Assembly (NCBI RefSeq): GCF_023700745.1
Contig: NZ_JAMPYG010000001.1
Coordinates: forward strand, 248,001-312,000
Length of the DNA stretch: 64,000 nt
Reading direction: 5' to 3'
Source: Rhodoferax sp.
GTDB taxonomy: Bacteria > Pseudomonadota > Gammaproteobacteria > Burkholderiales > Burkholderiaceae_C
In this document: positions 1-8,476 of the stretch, piece by piece
Position numbering within the stretch: position 1 is the stretch's first letter
Layout: the number at the start of each line of letters is the position of its first letter
Program-made: the position numbers and the translations under genes
Notes under the pieces: generated by a model
What the model saw: only the letters and a program-made list of their open reading frames with translations
Told to the model about the DNA's origin: nothing
Databases searched by the model: none

Positions 1-795
1 ATGCTGGACCGTTTCAATACGTTTCTGCAACCTTTTTTGTCGCAATTTGGTCTGCATGTGTCGTTTGACGTGGCCGGGCTCAAGGCTTTTGCCATGGAGC
101 ACCTGAACGCCAATTTTGAAGACTTGCTGGGTCGCTTGCTGGCTTCAGCCAAACTGGGCGGCAGCGTCGCCTTGTCACTGGTGGGCAATGCGGTGCTGAT
201 TCCGGTGGTGCTGTTTTACCTGCTGATGGAGTGGCGTCGTTTTGTCGATCTGCTGCTGGTGTTGGTACCACCCCGGCTGCGCACTGCGGTCGACAGTTTC
301 ACGGGTGAGGCGGATGCCGTGCTGGGCCAGTACCTGCGCGGCCAGATGCTGGTGATGGTGGTGCTGGCGGTGTATTACAGCGCCGGGCTGGCGTTGTTTG
401 GCCTGGATCTGGCGCTGCCCATTGGCGTTTTTACCGGCCTGGCGGTGGCGATTCCTTACCTGGGTTTCGGGCTGGGACTAATTCTGGCCACACTGGCGAG
501 TTTTCTGGAATTCTCGGCACAGGCAGGTCACGTCAGCGCCCTAGTGATGGTGGCCGTGGTGTATGGTCTGGGCCAGTTGGTGGAGAGTTTCTTTTTGACA
601 CCGCGCCTGGTGGGGGAGCGCGTCGGGCTGCATCCGCTGGCAGTTATCTTTGCCTTGTTGGCGTTTGGCCATTTGCTGGGTTTTGTCGGCGTGTTGATCG
701 CCCTGCCGCTGAGCGCGGTGATGCTGGTCGCGATCCGCCGGCTGCGCATGGCTTATCTGGACAGCGCGCTTTACCAGGACCGTCACGACGCATGA
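1..795 (+). CDS. AI-2E family transporter (PerM-like), 5' end outside window
   Basis: The protein is a polytopic inner-membrane protein of the AI-2E exporter/PerM family. At least six hydrophobic segments are visible, including residues around 55-75, 115-135, 140-165 and 215-245. The family usually has about 350 residues with a longer N-terminal membrane region. The ATG at base 1 is therefore probably internal and only the last 264 residues are seen. The stop codon overlaps the start of hda by four bases (ATGA), which suggests translational coupling. The transported substrate is not known for most members, so the family name should not be read as proven AI-2 transport. Confidence 0.85.
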   Translation: MLDRFNTFLQPFLSQFGLHVSFDVAGLKAFAMEHLNANFEDLLGRLLASAKLGGSVALSLVGNAVLIPVVLFYLLMEWRRFVDLLLVLVPPRLRTAVDSFTGEADAVLGQYLRGQMLVMVVLAVYYSAGLALFGLDLALPIGVFTGLAVAIPYLGFGLGLILATLASFLEFSAQAGHVSALVMVAVVYGLGQLVESFFLTPRLVGERVGLHPLAVIFALLAFGHLLGFVGVLIALPLSAVMLVAIRRLRMAYLDSALYQDRHDA

Positions 796-1478
796 TGCAA
801 CAACTGGTGCTGGACATGGGCTTGCCTACGGGGCCGAGCCTGAAGAATTTTTGCGTTGGCTCGAATCAAGCCGTCGTGGCGCATCTCAAACTTTGGTTGG
901 GTCAAGACGGTACCACCCGGCGTTCACCCGTTCCCACTTACCTTTGGGGCGGTAACGCCTGTGGCAAAACCCATTTGCTGCAAGCCATGCGGGTGGCGCT
1001 GCATGCGCAGGGCGCCAGCGTTGGCTGGCTTGATGCCGGCAGCCAGATGGCCCCGGAATTTGACGAGTCCTGGGCCTGCGTGCTGATGGATGACGTGCAT
1101 GCCTTCAGCACGGCACAACAGCAACTGGCCTTCAACTGGTTTGTCCACGCCCAGACCCTGCAAATTGCGGTGCTGGCCAGCGGCAGCCTGCCGCCCGCTG
1201 ATCTGAAGTTGCGCGATGACCTGCGTACCCGACTGGGGGGCGGCCATGTTTTTGCGCTGCACGCCTTGAGCGAGCCAGAGCGGCGCGCCGTGTTGCGTCT
1301 GGCCGCCGATGAACGCGGTATCGTGCTGAGCAACGAGGTCATGGATTTCATGCTGACGCGGTTTTCCCGCGATCTGGGGTCACTGATGGAGTTGCTCGAC
1401 CTGATGGACGGCTACGCCTTGCAAACCCAGCGCGCCATCACGATTCCCCTGATCAAAGCCATGATGGACAACACATGA
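792..1478 (+). CDS. hda: DnaA regulatory inactivator Hda
   Basis: Hda is an AAA+ protein that, with the DNA-loaded beta clamp, stimulates ATP hydrolysis by DnaA and so limits re-initiation of replication. The 228-residue length is typical. The extreme N-terminus carries a clamp-binding motif (Q4 L5 V6 L7). A Walker A motif GGNACGKT lies at residues 53-60, and a Walker B motif with LMDDVHAF lies near residue 98. The C-terminal part is DnaA-like and lacks the DnaA DNA-binding domain. The gene overlaps the upstream transporter by 4 bases and the downstream HAD gene by 4 bases, so it sits in a tightly coupled operon. Confidence 0.93.
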   Translation: MMQQLVLDMGLPTGPSLKNFCVGSNQAVVAHLKLWLGQDGTTRRSPVPTYLWGGNACGKTHLLQAMRVALHAQGASVGWLDAGSQMAPEFDESWACVLMDDVHAFSTAQQQLAFNWFVHAQTLQIAVLASGSLPPADLKLRDDLRTRLGGGHVFALHALSEPERRAVLRLAADERGIVLSNEVMDFMLTRFSRDLGSLMELLDLMDGYALQTQRAITIPLIKAMMDNT

Positions 1479-2146
1479 CCCAAAAATTGACCCTGTTTGA
1501 CCTGGATCACACCCTGATCCCGATGGATTCCGACTACGAGTGGAATGCCTTTACCACCACGCTGGGCTGGCACGACCCGGTTGAATTCAACCGGCGCAAC
1601 GACGCTTTTTACGAACAGTACAAGGCGGGCACACTCGATATTTCTGAGTATGTGCACTTTGCCACGCAAGCCCTGCGCGCACAAGGTGCGGTAAAAGCAG
1701 AAGCTGCGCATGCCAAGTTCATGGCGTCGGTGGTGCAACAAGCCATTCAGCCCCAGGCTCTGGCGTTGGTGCAACAGCACCAGGCCGCCGGCGATGCGGT
1801 GCTGATCGTGACCGCCACCAATGAATTTGTCACGCGCCCCATTGCGCAGGCCTTTGGCGTGCCCGAGCTGATTGCCATTGAGCTGGCACGCGACCCGCAA
1901 AGTGGCTGGTTCAATGGCGAGATTGCCGGCATACCGTCGTTTCGCGAAGGCAAGGTGACGCGGGTGGAACAGTGGCTGACGGAACGCGGCTTGCGCTGGG
2001 ACCAGGTGGAAAGCACCTTTTACAGCGACTCCATAAACGACTTGCCATTGCTGGAGAAAGTGACCCATCCGGTAGCCACCAACCCCGAAGACCGGCTGCG
2101 TGCGATTGCCCAGGAACGTGGCTGGCGCATACTTGAGCTTTTTTAA
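1475..2146 (+). CDS. HAD-superfamily hydrolase, subfamily IB (SerB-like phosphatase)
   Basis: This is a 223-residue HAD phosphatase. Motif I is FDLDHTLIP, with nucleophile D9 and acid/base D11. Motif II is VTATNEF, and motif IV is SDSINDLPLLE near residue 190. The subfamily IB layout, with a helical cap between motifs I and II, matches SerB-like phosphatases. Related operon neighbours in Burkholderiales are often annotated as histidinol-phosphatase-like, but nothing in the sequence fixes the substrate. The start overlaps hda by four bases (ATGA). pcnB begins 14 bases after the stop. Confidence 0.85.
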   Translation: MTQKLTLFDLDHTLIPMDSDYEWNAFTTTLGWHDPVEFNRRNDAFYEQYKAGTLDISEYVHFATQALRAQGAVKAEAAHAKFMASVVQQAIQPQALALVQQHQAAGDAVLIVTATNEFVTRPIAQAFGVPELIAIELARDPQSGWFNGEIAGIPSFREGKVTRVEQWLTERGLRWDQVESTFYSDSINDLPLLEKVTHPVATNPEDRLRAIAQERGWRILELF

Positions 2147-2160
2147 AAACTCCAATAACA

Positions 2161-3756
2161 ATGATCAAAAAATTAATCAACAGGCTTTTGGGCAAATCCG
2201 CCCCAGACAACAAACACCCATTTGGCAAGCGTGCAGAAATTGGCCCGCAAGCGCACGGTATCAATCCCAAACTGGTGGATGAGCGCGCGCTCAACGTGGT
2301 GCGCACCCTGAAACAGGCCGGTTTTGAGGCTTACATCGTCGGTGGCGCCGTGCGCGACCTGATGCTGGGCCTGGCGCCGAAAGACTTCGACGTAGCCACC
2401 AACGCCACGCCAGAGCAGGTCAAGGGCCTGTTCCGGCGCGCTTTCATCATTGGCCGGCGCTTTCGCATTGTGCATGTGGTGTATGGCCGGGGCCGCGAGC
2501 ATGAAGTGATCGAGGTCTCCACCTTCCGGGCCTACCTTGACAATGTGGCCGCCGAGCAGGTGGCAGGTAACGAAAAAACCAGCAAGAGTGAGCTGGCGGG
2601 CATGACCCATGCCGTGGACAGCTCCGGCCGGGTGTTGCGCGACAACGTCTGGGGTCCGCAGGAAGAAGACGCGGTGCGCCGCGACTTCACCATCAACGCC
2701 ATGTACTACGATCCCGAGACGCAGATCGTGGTCGACTACCACCACGGCATCAAAGATTCCAAAAACCGCGTCATCCGCATGATTGGCGACCCAGTGGCAC
2801 GCTACCGGGAGGACCCGGTGCGCATCATCCGCGCCATCCGCTTTGCCGCCAAGCTCAATGGGCTGGGCTTCAAGCTGGAGCCCAAAACGGCGTCACCGCT
2901 GGTCAAGTCGAAGACGCTGTTGGCCGAGGTGCCGCAAAGCCGTCTGTTCGACGAAATGCTCAAATTGCTGCAAACTGGTCACGCGTTGGCTTCCATTGAG
3001 CAGCTCAAGGCGTTGGGCATGGCGCACGGCATTTACCCGCTGCTCGACGTGGTGGTGGAGCGTGCCGAGTCACCCTTTGTCAAGTCCGCACTGCAGGACA
3101 CCGATCGCCGGGTCGGCGAGGGCAAACCCGTGGCCCCCAGCTTTTTGCTGGCCTGCGTGTTGTGGGCCGATGTGCGCGATGGCTGGGCGGCACGCATCAG
3201 AAATCAGCAGCATTCCCACCCGGCTTTGCAGGATGCCATCGAAGACGTGTTCAGTGCCCGCATTGGCGATGTTTCAGGGCGCGGCAAGCTGGCCGGTGAC
3301 ATGCGTGAAATCTGGCTGATGCAACCGCGTTTCGAGAAGCGCGTGGGCAGCGCCCCCTTTGGTCTGGTCGAGCAGCCGCGCTTTCGGGCAGCCTTTGACT
3401 TCATGCGCCTGCGCGCTGAAATCGGCGAACTCGACATGGTGCTGTCCGATTGGTGGGAAGCCTTCAGCATGGCCAATGACGACTTGCGCAACGACATGGT
3501 CGATGAAGTCAAGCTGGAACAGCAACAACAGCGCGCTAAAACCGCCCGTGCACCCCGCGCACCCCGGGTGCATTCGGTGCCCGGTCGCGCCAACCCGGAT
3601 GCAGCATTGCCAACCGCCTCCGCACCTGCGCGGTCAGACTTGCCGCCTGACGCGGTACCGGGTGATGGTTCCGAGGCCCCCAAAAAACGCCGCCGTCGCC
3701 GGCGCCCATCGGGTCGCGGCGCAGGCGATGCACCGGCGCAAGAGCCGCAGGCCTGA
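2161..3756 (+). CDS. pcnB: Poly(A) polymerase I (polynucleotide adenylyltransferase)
   Basis: PcnB adds 3' poly(A) tails that mark RNAs for decay. The nucleotidyltransferase signature GGAVRD starts at residue 61, followed by the metal-binding D75-F-D77. The tRNA-nucleotidyltransferase-like RNA-binding domain follows, with RREDPVR-type motifs (ARYREDPVRIIRAIRFAAKL). The length of 531 residues fits the PcnB family rather than the shorter CCA-adding enzymes. The last 60 or so residues are a low-complexity Pro/Ala region ending in a run of six or more Arg, typical of basic tails that bind RNA. The gene is followed by folK, a common pairing in beta- and gammaproteobacteria. Confidence 0.93.
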   Translation: MIKKLINRLLGKSAPDNKHPFGKRAEIGPQAHGINPKLVDERALNVVRTLKQAGFEAYIVGGAVRDLMLGLAPKDFDVATNATPEQVKGLFRRAFIIGRRFRIVHVVYGRGREHEVIEVSTFRAYLDNVAAEQVAGNEKTSKSELAGMTHAVDSSGRVLRDNVWGPQEEDAVRRDFTINAMYYDPETQIVVDYHHGIKDSKNRVIRMIGDPVARYREDPVRIIRAIRFAAKLNGLGFKLEPKTASPLVKSKTLLAEVPQSRLFDEMLKLLQTGHALASIEQLKALGMAHGIYPLLDVVVERAESPFVKSALQDTDRRVGEGKPVAPSFLLACVLWADVRDGWAARIRNQQHSHPALQDAIEDVFSARIGDVSGRGKLAGDMREIWLMQPRFEKRVGSAPFGLVEQPRFRAAFDFMRLRAEIGELDMVLSDWWEAFSMANDDLRNDMVDEVKLEQQQQRAKTARAPRAPRVHSVPGRANPDAALPTASAPARSDLPPDAVPGDGSEAPKKRRRRRRPSGRGAGDAPAQEPQA

Positions 3757-3764
3757 GCACTGTT

Positions 3765-4256
3765 GTGAGTCAATCGGGACGGCCTGAGGTCTTGGCCTAC
3801 ATCGCCCTGGGCGCCAATCTGGGCAATGCGCAGGCAAGTGTGCTGGTGGCGATACAACGCGTTGCCAGTCTGCCTGGCACCCGACTCATCCGTTCTTCGA
3901 GCCTGTACCGCACGGCGCCGGTTGCGGCCACCGGGCCAGACTTCATCAATGCCGTGGTCGCTGTGGCAACCCGGCTCAGTGCGCCTGAATTGCTGCAAGG
4001 CCTGCAGAACATTGAAAACCAGGCAGGGCGCTTGCGTCCCTACCGCAACGCACCGCGCACGCTGGATCTGGATATCTTGCTGTATGGCGATGCCAGCATG
4101 AACAGCCCCGCGCTACGGCTACCACATCCGCGCATGCATGAGCGGGCCTTTGTGCTGGTGCCGCTGGCCGAAATTGCTCCGGACAAAGTACGTCCGGAGC
4201 AGCTCGGCGCGCTGGCCTTCCAGGCGATTGAACGCCTGGCTGCAACAGCGCCCTGA
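3765..4256 (+). CDS. folK: 2-amino-4-hydroxy-6-hydroxymethyldihydropteridine pyrophosphokinase
   Basis: FolK transfers pyrophosphate from ATP to the pterin alcohol in folate biosynthesis. The 163-residue protein shows the family landmarks: YIALGANLGN near the N-terminus, DFINAVVAV, a GR-R region, and the metal-binding signature RTLDLDILLYG near residue 100. The start used is a GTG nine bases after the pcnB stop; there is no better upstream start in frame. It is the last gene of the leading-strand operon and converges on the RidA gene, with only six bases between the two stop codons. Confidence 0.92.
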   Translation: MSQSGRPEVLAYIALGANLGNAQASVLVAIQRVASLPGTRLIRSSSLYRTAPVAATGPDFINAVVAVATRLSAPELLQGLQNIENQAGRLRPYRNAPRTLDLDILLYGDASMNSPALRLPHPRMHERAFVLVPLAEIAPDKVRPEQLGALAFQAIERLAATAP

Positions 4257-4262
4257 ACCGGC

Positions 4263-4718
4263 TCAAGCCAGTTCGGCAACCAGCTCGATTTCGACGCAGG
4301 CACCCAGCGGGATTTGTGCTACGCCAAATGCGCTGCGGGCGTGGGCGCCTTGGGCACCAAAGACTTCGCCCAACAATTCGCTGGCGCCGTTGGTGACCAG
4401 ATGCTGCTCGGTGAAGTCACCGGTGGAGTTGACGAGGGACATCAGCTTGACGATGCGTTTGATGCGGTTCAGGTCGCCCACTGCAGCGTGCAGCGTACCC
4501 ATCAGGTCAATGGCTACCGCGCGGGCCGCGGCCTTGCCTTCTTCGACACTCATGTTCTTGCCGAATTGACCGACCCAAACCTTGCCGTCTTTCTTGGCCA
4601 GGTGACCGCTTAAAAAGACCAGGTTGCCGGTCTGGACAAAGGGCACGTAGGCGGCCGCTGGGGCTGCCACCGGGGGCAGGGTGATGCTGAGTTCAGAGAG
4701 TTTGGTGTAAATGTCCAT
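4263..4718 (-). CDS. RidA/YjgF family protein
   Basis: This is a RidA-superfamily protein of 151 residues. Canonical RidA hydrolyses reactive enamine/imine intermediates. The sequence belongs to the longer YjgF-like branch and keeps the C-terminal block ARSAFGVAQIPLGACVEIE, with the Arg that binds the substrate carboxylate in active Rid proteins. The ATG at 4718 is preferred over in-frame upstream ATGs because an AGGAAA ribosome-binding site lies just before it and the upstream starts would run into the transglutaminase gene. It lies 16 bases downstream of the transglutaminase stop on the same strand, so it is probably the last cistron of the amidoligase operon. The substrate is unknown. Confidence 0.85.
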   Translation of the reverse strand: MDIYTKLSELSITLPPVAAPAAAYVPFVQTGNLVFLSGHLAKKDGKVWVGQFGKNMSVEEGKAAARAVAIDLMGTLHAAVGDLNRIKRIVKLMSLVNSTGDFTEQHLVTNGASELLGEVFGAQGAHARSAFGVAQIPLGACVEIELVAELA

Positions 4719-4734
4719 GGTTTTTCCTGTGTTT

Positions 4735-5709
4735 TTAGGGGTTGTCATAACTTGAATTTTGACTTTGTCCAAAGCCCTGGCCTTGGTTCTGTGTCTGACG
4801 CGCTTGAACCTGGGACTCCGTCACCGGCTCGACGGTGACGCCGACCTGCAGCGTGTGGCTGGTACCGCCGTGGATGACGCCGCGTATCGGCGACACGTCG
4901 GAAAAGTCACGGCCAATGGCCAGCGTCACATAGTCTTCACCTGGCGATGGCCAGCCGGCGCGGTCATTGGTGGGGTCCAGATCGACCCAACGCGCACCGT
5001 CGGGTAAATCGGGCAGGTACACCGCGGCCCAGGCGTGCGAGGCATCGCTGCCTTTGAGCTTGACGCTACCCGATGCCGGCTCGGTGAGCAAATAACCGCT
5101 GACATAACGCGCGGGCAGCCCCATGCTGCGCAGGCAGGCAATCAGAATATGGGCAAAGTCCTGGCACACACCCTTGCGCTGCGCCAGCGCTTCGAGCGCC
5201 GGTGTATTGACATGGGTGCTTTGGCTCTCGTAGGTGAAGTCGTTGTGAATCCGGTACATCAGGTCGATGGCAGCCGCCAGCAGTCCTGTCCCGGCACTGA
5301 AGCTGGGGCGTGCATAGGCGGTAAATTCAGCATGGCGCGGCACCATGGGCGAAACAAAAATGAATTCGTTGGCCGCATCAAAGGGAACGCCGGCCTGGTA
5401 CCGAAAGCGTTCGCGCACGGCCTCCCAGGCCAGCTCACTGCGAGGCAGGCGCACCGCCTGCGTGATCACCTGGCTGGTCGCCAGCACCTGCAACTCGGTA
5501 TGCGCCATCTGCAACGAGAAAAAACTGCGGCTGTTGCCAAACACGTCCAGGGTGCTGTCGATTTGCGCCGGCCTGGGGTTTACCTGCAGGCTGTGCTCCA
5601 GCAAGGTCTGGTTGGCGTTGTCCCGCGGTGTCAGGTAAGCCATGTGTTGCGCCGTTTCAACCGCTGGCACGTAGTGGTAAACCGTCTCGTGGGTAATCTG
5701 CAGCCTCAT
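4735..5709 (-). CDS. Transglutaminase-like cysteine protease family protein
   Basis: The protein has 324 residues with an N-terminal bacterial transglutaminase-like beta domain (about 1-90), then a transglutaminase core (about 150-250). The catalytic triad looks intact: C182 in KGVCQDF, H225 in SHAWAAVYLP and D245 in the LDPTND block. No signal peptide is seen, so it should be cytoplasmic. Bacterial members of this family usually act as peptidases or amidases rather than protein cross-linkers. Its start overlaps the stop of the ATP-grasp/alpha-E gene by four bases (ATGA), which argues for coupled synthesis and a shared pathway. The last 30 residues are Gln/Ser-rich low complexity. Confidence 0.9.
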   Translation of the reverse strand: MRLQITHETVYHYVPAVETAQHMAYLTPRDNANQTLLEHSLQVNPRPAQIDSTLDVFGNSRSFFSLQMAHTELQVLATSQVITQAVRLPRSELAWEAVRERFRYQAGVPFDAANEFIFVSPMVPRHAEFTAYARPSFSAGTGLLAAAIDLMYRIHNDFTYESQSTHVNTPALEALAQRKGVCQDFAHILIACLRSMGLPARYVSGYLLTEPASGSVKLKGSDASHAWAAVYLPDLPDGARWVDLDPTNDRAGWPSPGEDYVTLAIGRDFSDVSPIRGVIHGGTSHTLQVGVTVEPVTESQVQARQTQNQGQGFGQSQNSSYDNP

Positions 5710-8408
5710 GCAGCCCCCAGGCTTTGGTTGGCCAGGCCACTGTGGGTGAAATAAGTGGCACTGATTTCATCCGACACCTGAAAACTGGCGTTGCTGCACT
5801 GGATCAGAACGTCCTTGAGCAGCGCATACCGTGCTGTAGGTGCGATAGGGTCAGCGACGCTGTTAGAGCCGTGCGCCGGTGTCACCAGATCGGGGGCCTC
5901 ATCACACAATTGGGCCAGTCCCCAAGTCCTCGGGTTGGGTACCTTGAGCGACAGGGGACAGAGCTGGTTGGGCTCGCTGCCAGCGAGTCGGGCCAGGCGA
6001 CCCCGCAGTGTGTGGGCGATCCAGGAAATGGAACGCGGGTTGTCCCGGTCAATCACGAGCAGGTCCACCAGCGCGGCCATGTCACGGCTTTGCTGAAACT
6101 GGGCGTGAAAGGTGAGGGCGCTGTCAAACAGTTCAATCATGGCATCAAAACCGCCATCGGTGTGCAGGCTGCCGGTGTTGATGCCACGCATCAGGGCCGA
6201 CGACAAAAAGGCCAGCCGCTCAATATGACGGCCAATGCTGAGCAGGCGCCAACCGTCATCACGCGTCATGCGGTCGGTTTGGGCACCGGTGATGGCGGCC
6301 ATCTGGTCGCTGCTGTCCTTGAGGATCTGCAGGGCTTGCAGGGCAGAAAAATCGGCACGTTGGCGCTGCGCCGCGCAGCGCTCAAACAACTCTTCTTCGC
6401 AGCGGATGATGATGCGCCAGTGCTCCGGAGAGAGCCGCTCACGCACACTGGATCCTGCCATTTTGATGGCGCGCAGGTAGTAGCCCACGCTGGTGGCGCC
6501 GCTGCTGCTGCCCAGGCTGTCGATCAGGCTGCGCTCAAACACACGCGGTGCCTGTAGTGCTGACGGCACGCCGGGAAGCACCAGGGTGTTGGCCACCGCC
6601 ATCTGGCTGAGCCAGGTCAGCAGAGGCACAGACGATTGCTCTTCGCCATGCAGGCACTCCAGCGTCAGGCGCGCCAGCCGGATGGCATTTTCAGCGCGCT
6701 CGGTGTAGCGGCCCAGCCAGAACAGGTTTTCGGCTGCGCGGCTGGTGATGAGCCGCTTGCGTTGCATCAACGATTCGGGCGTCATGTGCGGCGCCAGCAG
6801 GGTGGCGTGATCGACCTCGCCACCGGTCAGCGCCCACACGTCAGCGCTGCTGCCGCCGCGCTGCATCGAGGTGATCTCCTGACCGGCACCGGCCACCCGT
6901 GCGAGGCCGCCGGGCAACACACGCCAACCCTGGGCGCCGTCAGATACCACAAACACCCGCAGCATCACCGAACGCGCCAACAACTTGCCGGATTCGCCCG
7001 GGGCCATTGCTCCCGAAGCTTGCCAAGTGGGCATTTGCGACAGCGGGGTGTAGCCTTGCACGGTGTGCTCTTCGGCTTGCCGCACAATGCGCCCGGCCCA
7101 TTCATCGAGCGCCCGGGCATCCAACTTGCCACCCAGCACTGGATCGAAACTGCCATGGTCAAGGGAGCCGGGGGCGGTGGGTTTGATGGCACAGTCTGCC
7201 AGGCGCGGCAGAGCTTCTTCCATGGCACTGCGCTCGCCACACCACCAGGTGGGCAGGGCTGGCAGGCTGAGTTCTTCACCCAACAACTGACGCGACAGGG
7301 CCGGCAAAAAGCCCAGCAGGGCCGGCGATTCCAGAAACGCCGAACCCGGTGCATTGGCCACCAGCACGTTGCCGGCACGAATGGCTTGCAAGAGCCCGGG
7401 CACCCCCAGCGTGGAGTCGGCGCGCAGCTCCAGCGGGTCAAGGTACTGGTCATCCACGCGCTTGAGCAGTCCGTGCACCGGTACCAGGCCCTTGAGCGTT
7501 TTCAGGAACAGACACTCGTCGCGCACCAGCAGGTCACTGCCTTCGACCAGGGTGAGCCCCAAGTAACGCGCCAGATAGGCATGCTCAAAGTAGGTTTCGT
7601 TGTAGGGCCCAGGGGTGAGCAGTGCCAGGTGCGCATCGGGTCCGGCCGGACTCATGGCCTTGAGGCTATCCATCAGGGCGCGGTAGGTACTGGCCAGGCG
7701 CTGCACGCCAAGGGTTTGGAAGGCTTTCGGGAATTGCGCCGAGATGGCCAGGCGGTTTTCCAGCAGGTAACCCAGTCCCGAGGGGGCCTGACTGCGCTGC
7801 GCCTCCAGCCACCAGTTACCGTTCGGTCCGCGCGCCAAGTCAAAAGCGGCAATGTGCAGGTAGCGCCCGCCTACCGGCTCCACGCCGTGCATGGCGCGCA
7901 GGTAGCCGGGGTGGGCATGCACCAGGGCCGATGGCAACAAACCGTCATGCAATAAGGTTTGAGGCCCATACACATCGGCCATCACCCGCTCCAGCAGGCG
8001 CATGCGTTGCAGCACGCCGGCTTCGATATGTTGCCAATTTTGCGGGTCGACAATTAGCGGAAACAGGTCGAGCGACCAGGGACGTTGCGGCCCGTTTTCA
8101 TCGGCATAGACGTTGTAGGTGATGCCGTTGTCGCGGACCTGACGCGCCAGATTGGCAGCACGTTGGTCCATGTCGGCTGCGGAATCGTTCTCCAACATGG
8201 CAAAGAATTGACGCCAGATGTCGGTCATCTCGGCCTGGTTCGCTGTCGATTCAGGTGCATTGGAGGGCCGTAAGTGGGTGTTTCCCGATACTGCCGCACG
8301 CAATTCATCAAAGTGCCCTACCGATGCCTGGGCTGCCCGAGCCAGTGCCGCCACACTGAGTGACTCTGATTTGGTGGAATGGGGCTGCGCTGGCATGGCT
8401 TCGTTCAT
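5706..8408 (-). CDS. Circularly permuted ATP-grasp / alpha-E domain fusion protein
   Basis: This 900-residue protein joins two families usually encoded separately. Residues about 80-540 match the circularly permuted ATP-grasp type 2 family (COG2308 type), with recognisable blocks YADENGPQRPWSLDLFPLIV and WRVLPGGLARVA. Residues about 555-890 match the alpha-E helical domain (COG2307 type), starting at the signature AENLFWLGRYTERAEN. ATP-grasp enzymes form amide bonds through acyl-phosphates. Comparative genomics by Iyer, Aravind and colleagues linked these domains to transglutaminases in predicted peptide-synthesis or tagging operons. It is coupled by an ATGA overlap to the downstream transglutaminase. 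It diverges from the proQ-like gene across 68 bases. The real product is not known. Confidence 0.88.
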   Translation of the reverse strand: MNEAMPAQPHSTKSESLSVAALARAAQASVGHFDELRAAVSGNTHLRPSNAPESTANQAEMTDIWRQFFAMLENDSAADMDQRAANLARQVRDNGITYNVYADENGPQRPWSLDLFPLIVDPQNWQHIEAGVLQRMRLLERVMADVYGPQTLLHDGLLPSALVHAHPGYLRAMHGVEPVGGRYLHIAAFDLARGPNGNWWLEAQRSQAPSGLGYLLENRLAISAQFPKAFQTLGVQRLASTYRALMDSLKAMSPAGPDAHLALLTPGPYNETYFEHAYLARYLGLTLVEGSDLLVRDECLFLKTLKGLVPVHGLLKRVDDQYLDPLELRADSTLGVPGLLQAIRAGNVLVANAPGSAFLESPALLGFLPALSRQLLGEELSLPALPTWWCGERSAMEEALPRLADCAIKPTAPGSLDHGSFDPVLGGKLDARALDEWAGRIVRQAEEHTVQGYTPLSQMPTWQASGAMAPGESGKLLARSVMLRVFVVSDGAQGWRVLPGGLARVAGAGQEITSMQRGGSSADVWALTGGEVDHATLLAPHMTPESLMQRKRLITSRAAENLFWLGRYTERAENAIRLARLTLECLHGEEQSSVPLLTWLSQMAVANTLVLPGVPSALQAPRVFERSLIDSLGSSSGATSVGYYLRAIKMAGSSVRERLSPEHWRIIIRCEEELFERCAAQRQRADFSALQALQILKDSSDQMAAITGAQTDRMTRDDGWRLLSIGRHIERLAFLSSALMRGINTGSLHTDGGFDAMIELFDSALTFHAQFQQSRDMAALVDLLVIDRDNPRSISWIAHTLRGRLARLAGSEPNQLCPLSLKVPNPRTWGLAQLCDEAPDLVTPAHGSNSVADPIAPTARYALLKDVLIQCSNASFQVSDEISATYFTHSGLANQSLGAA

Positions 8409-8476
8409 TTATCAGAGTATGCCAGTGAAGCGGCGCTTTGGTTGACAATCACGGGTTGTTCAATTTGATTCATGCC

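Noticed and set aside
8442-8470. sigma70 promoter for proQ at TTGACA 8442
   Set aside because: The -35 is perfect, but the best -10 (TTGATT) matches only 3 of 6 and would place the start only a few bases before the ATG.
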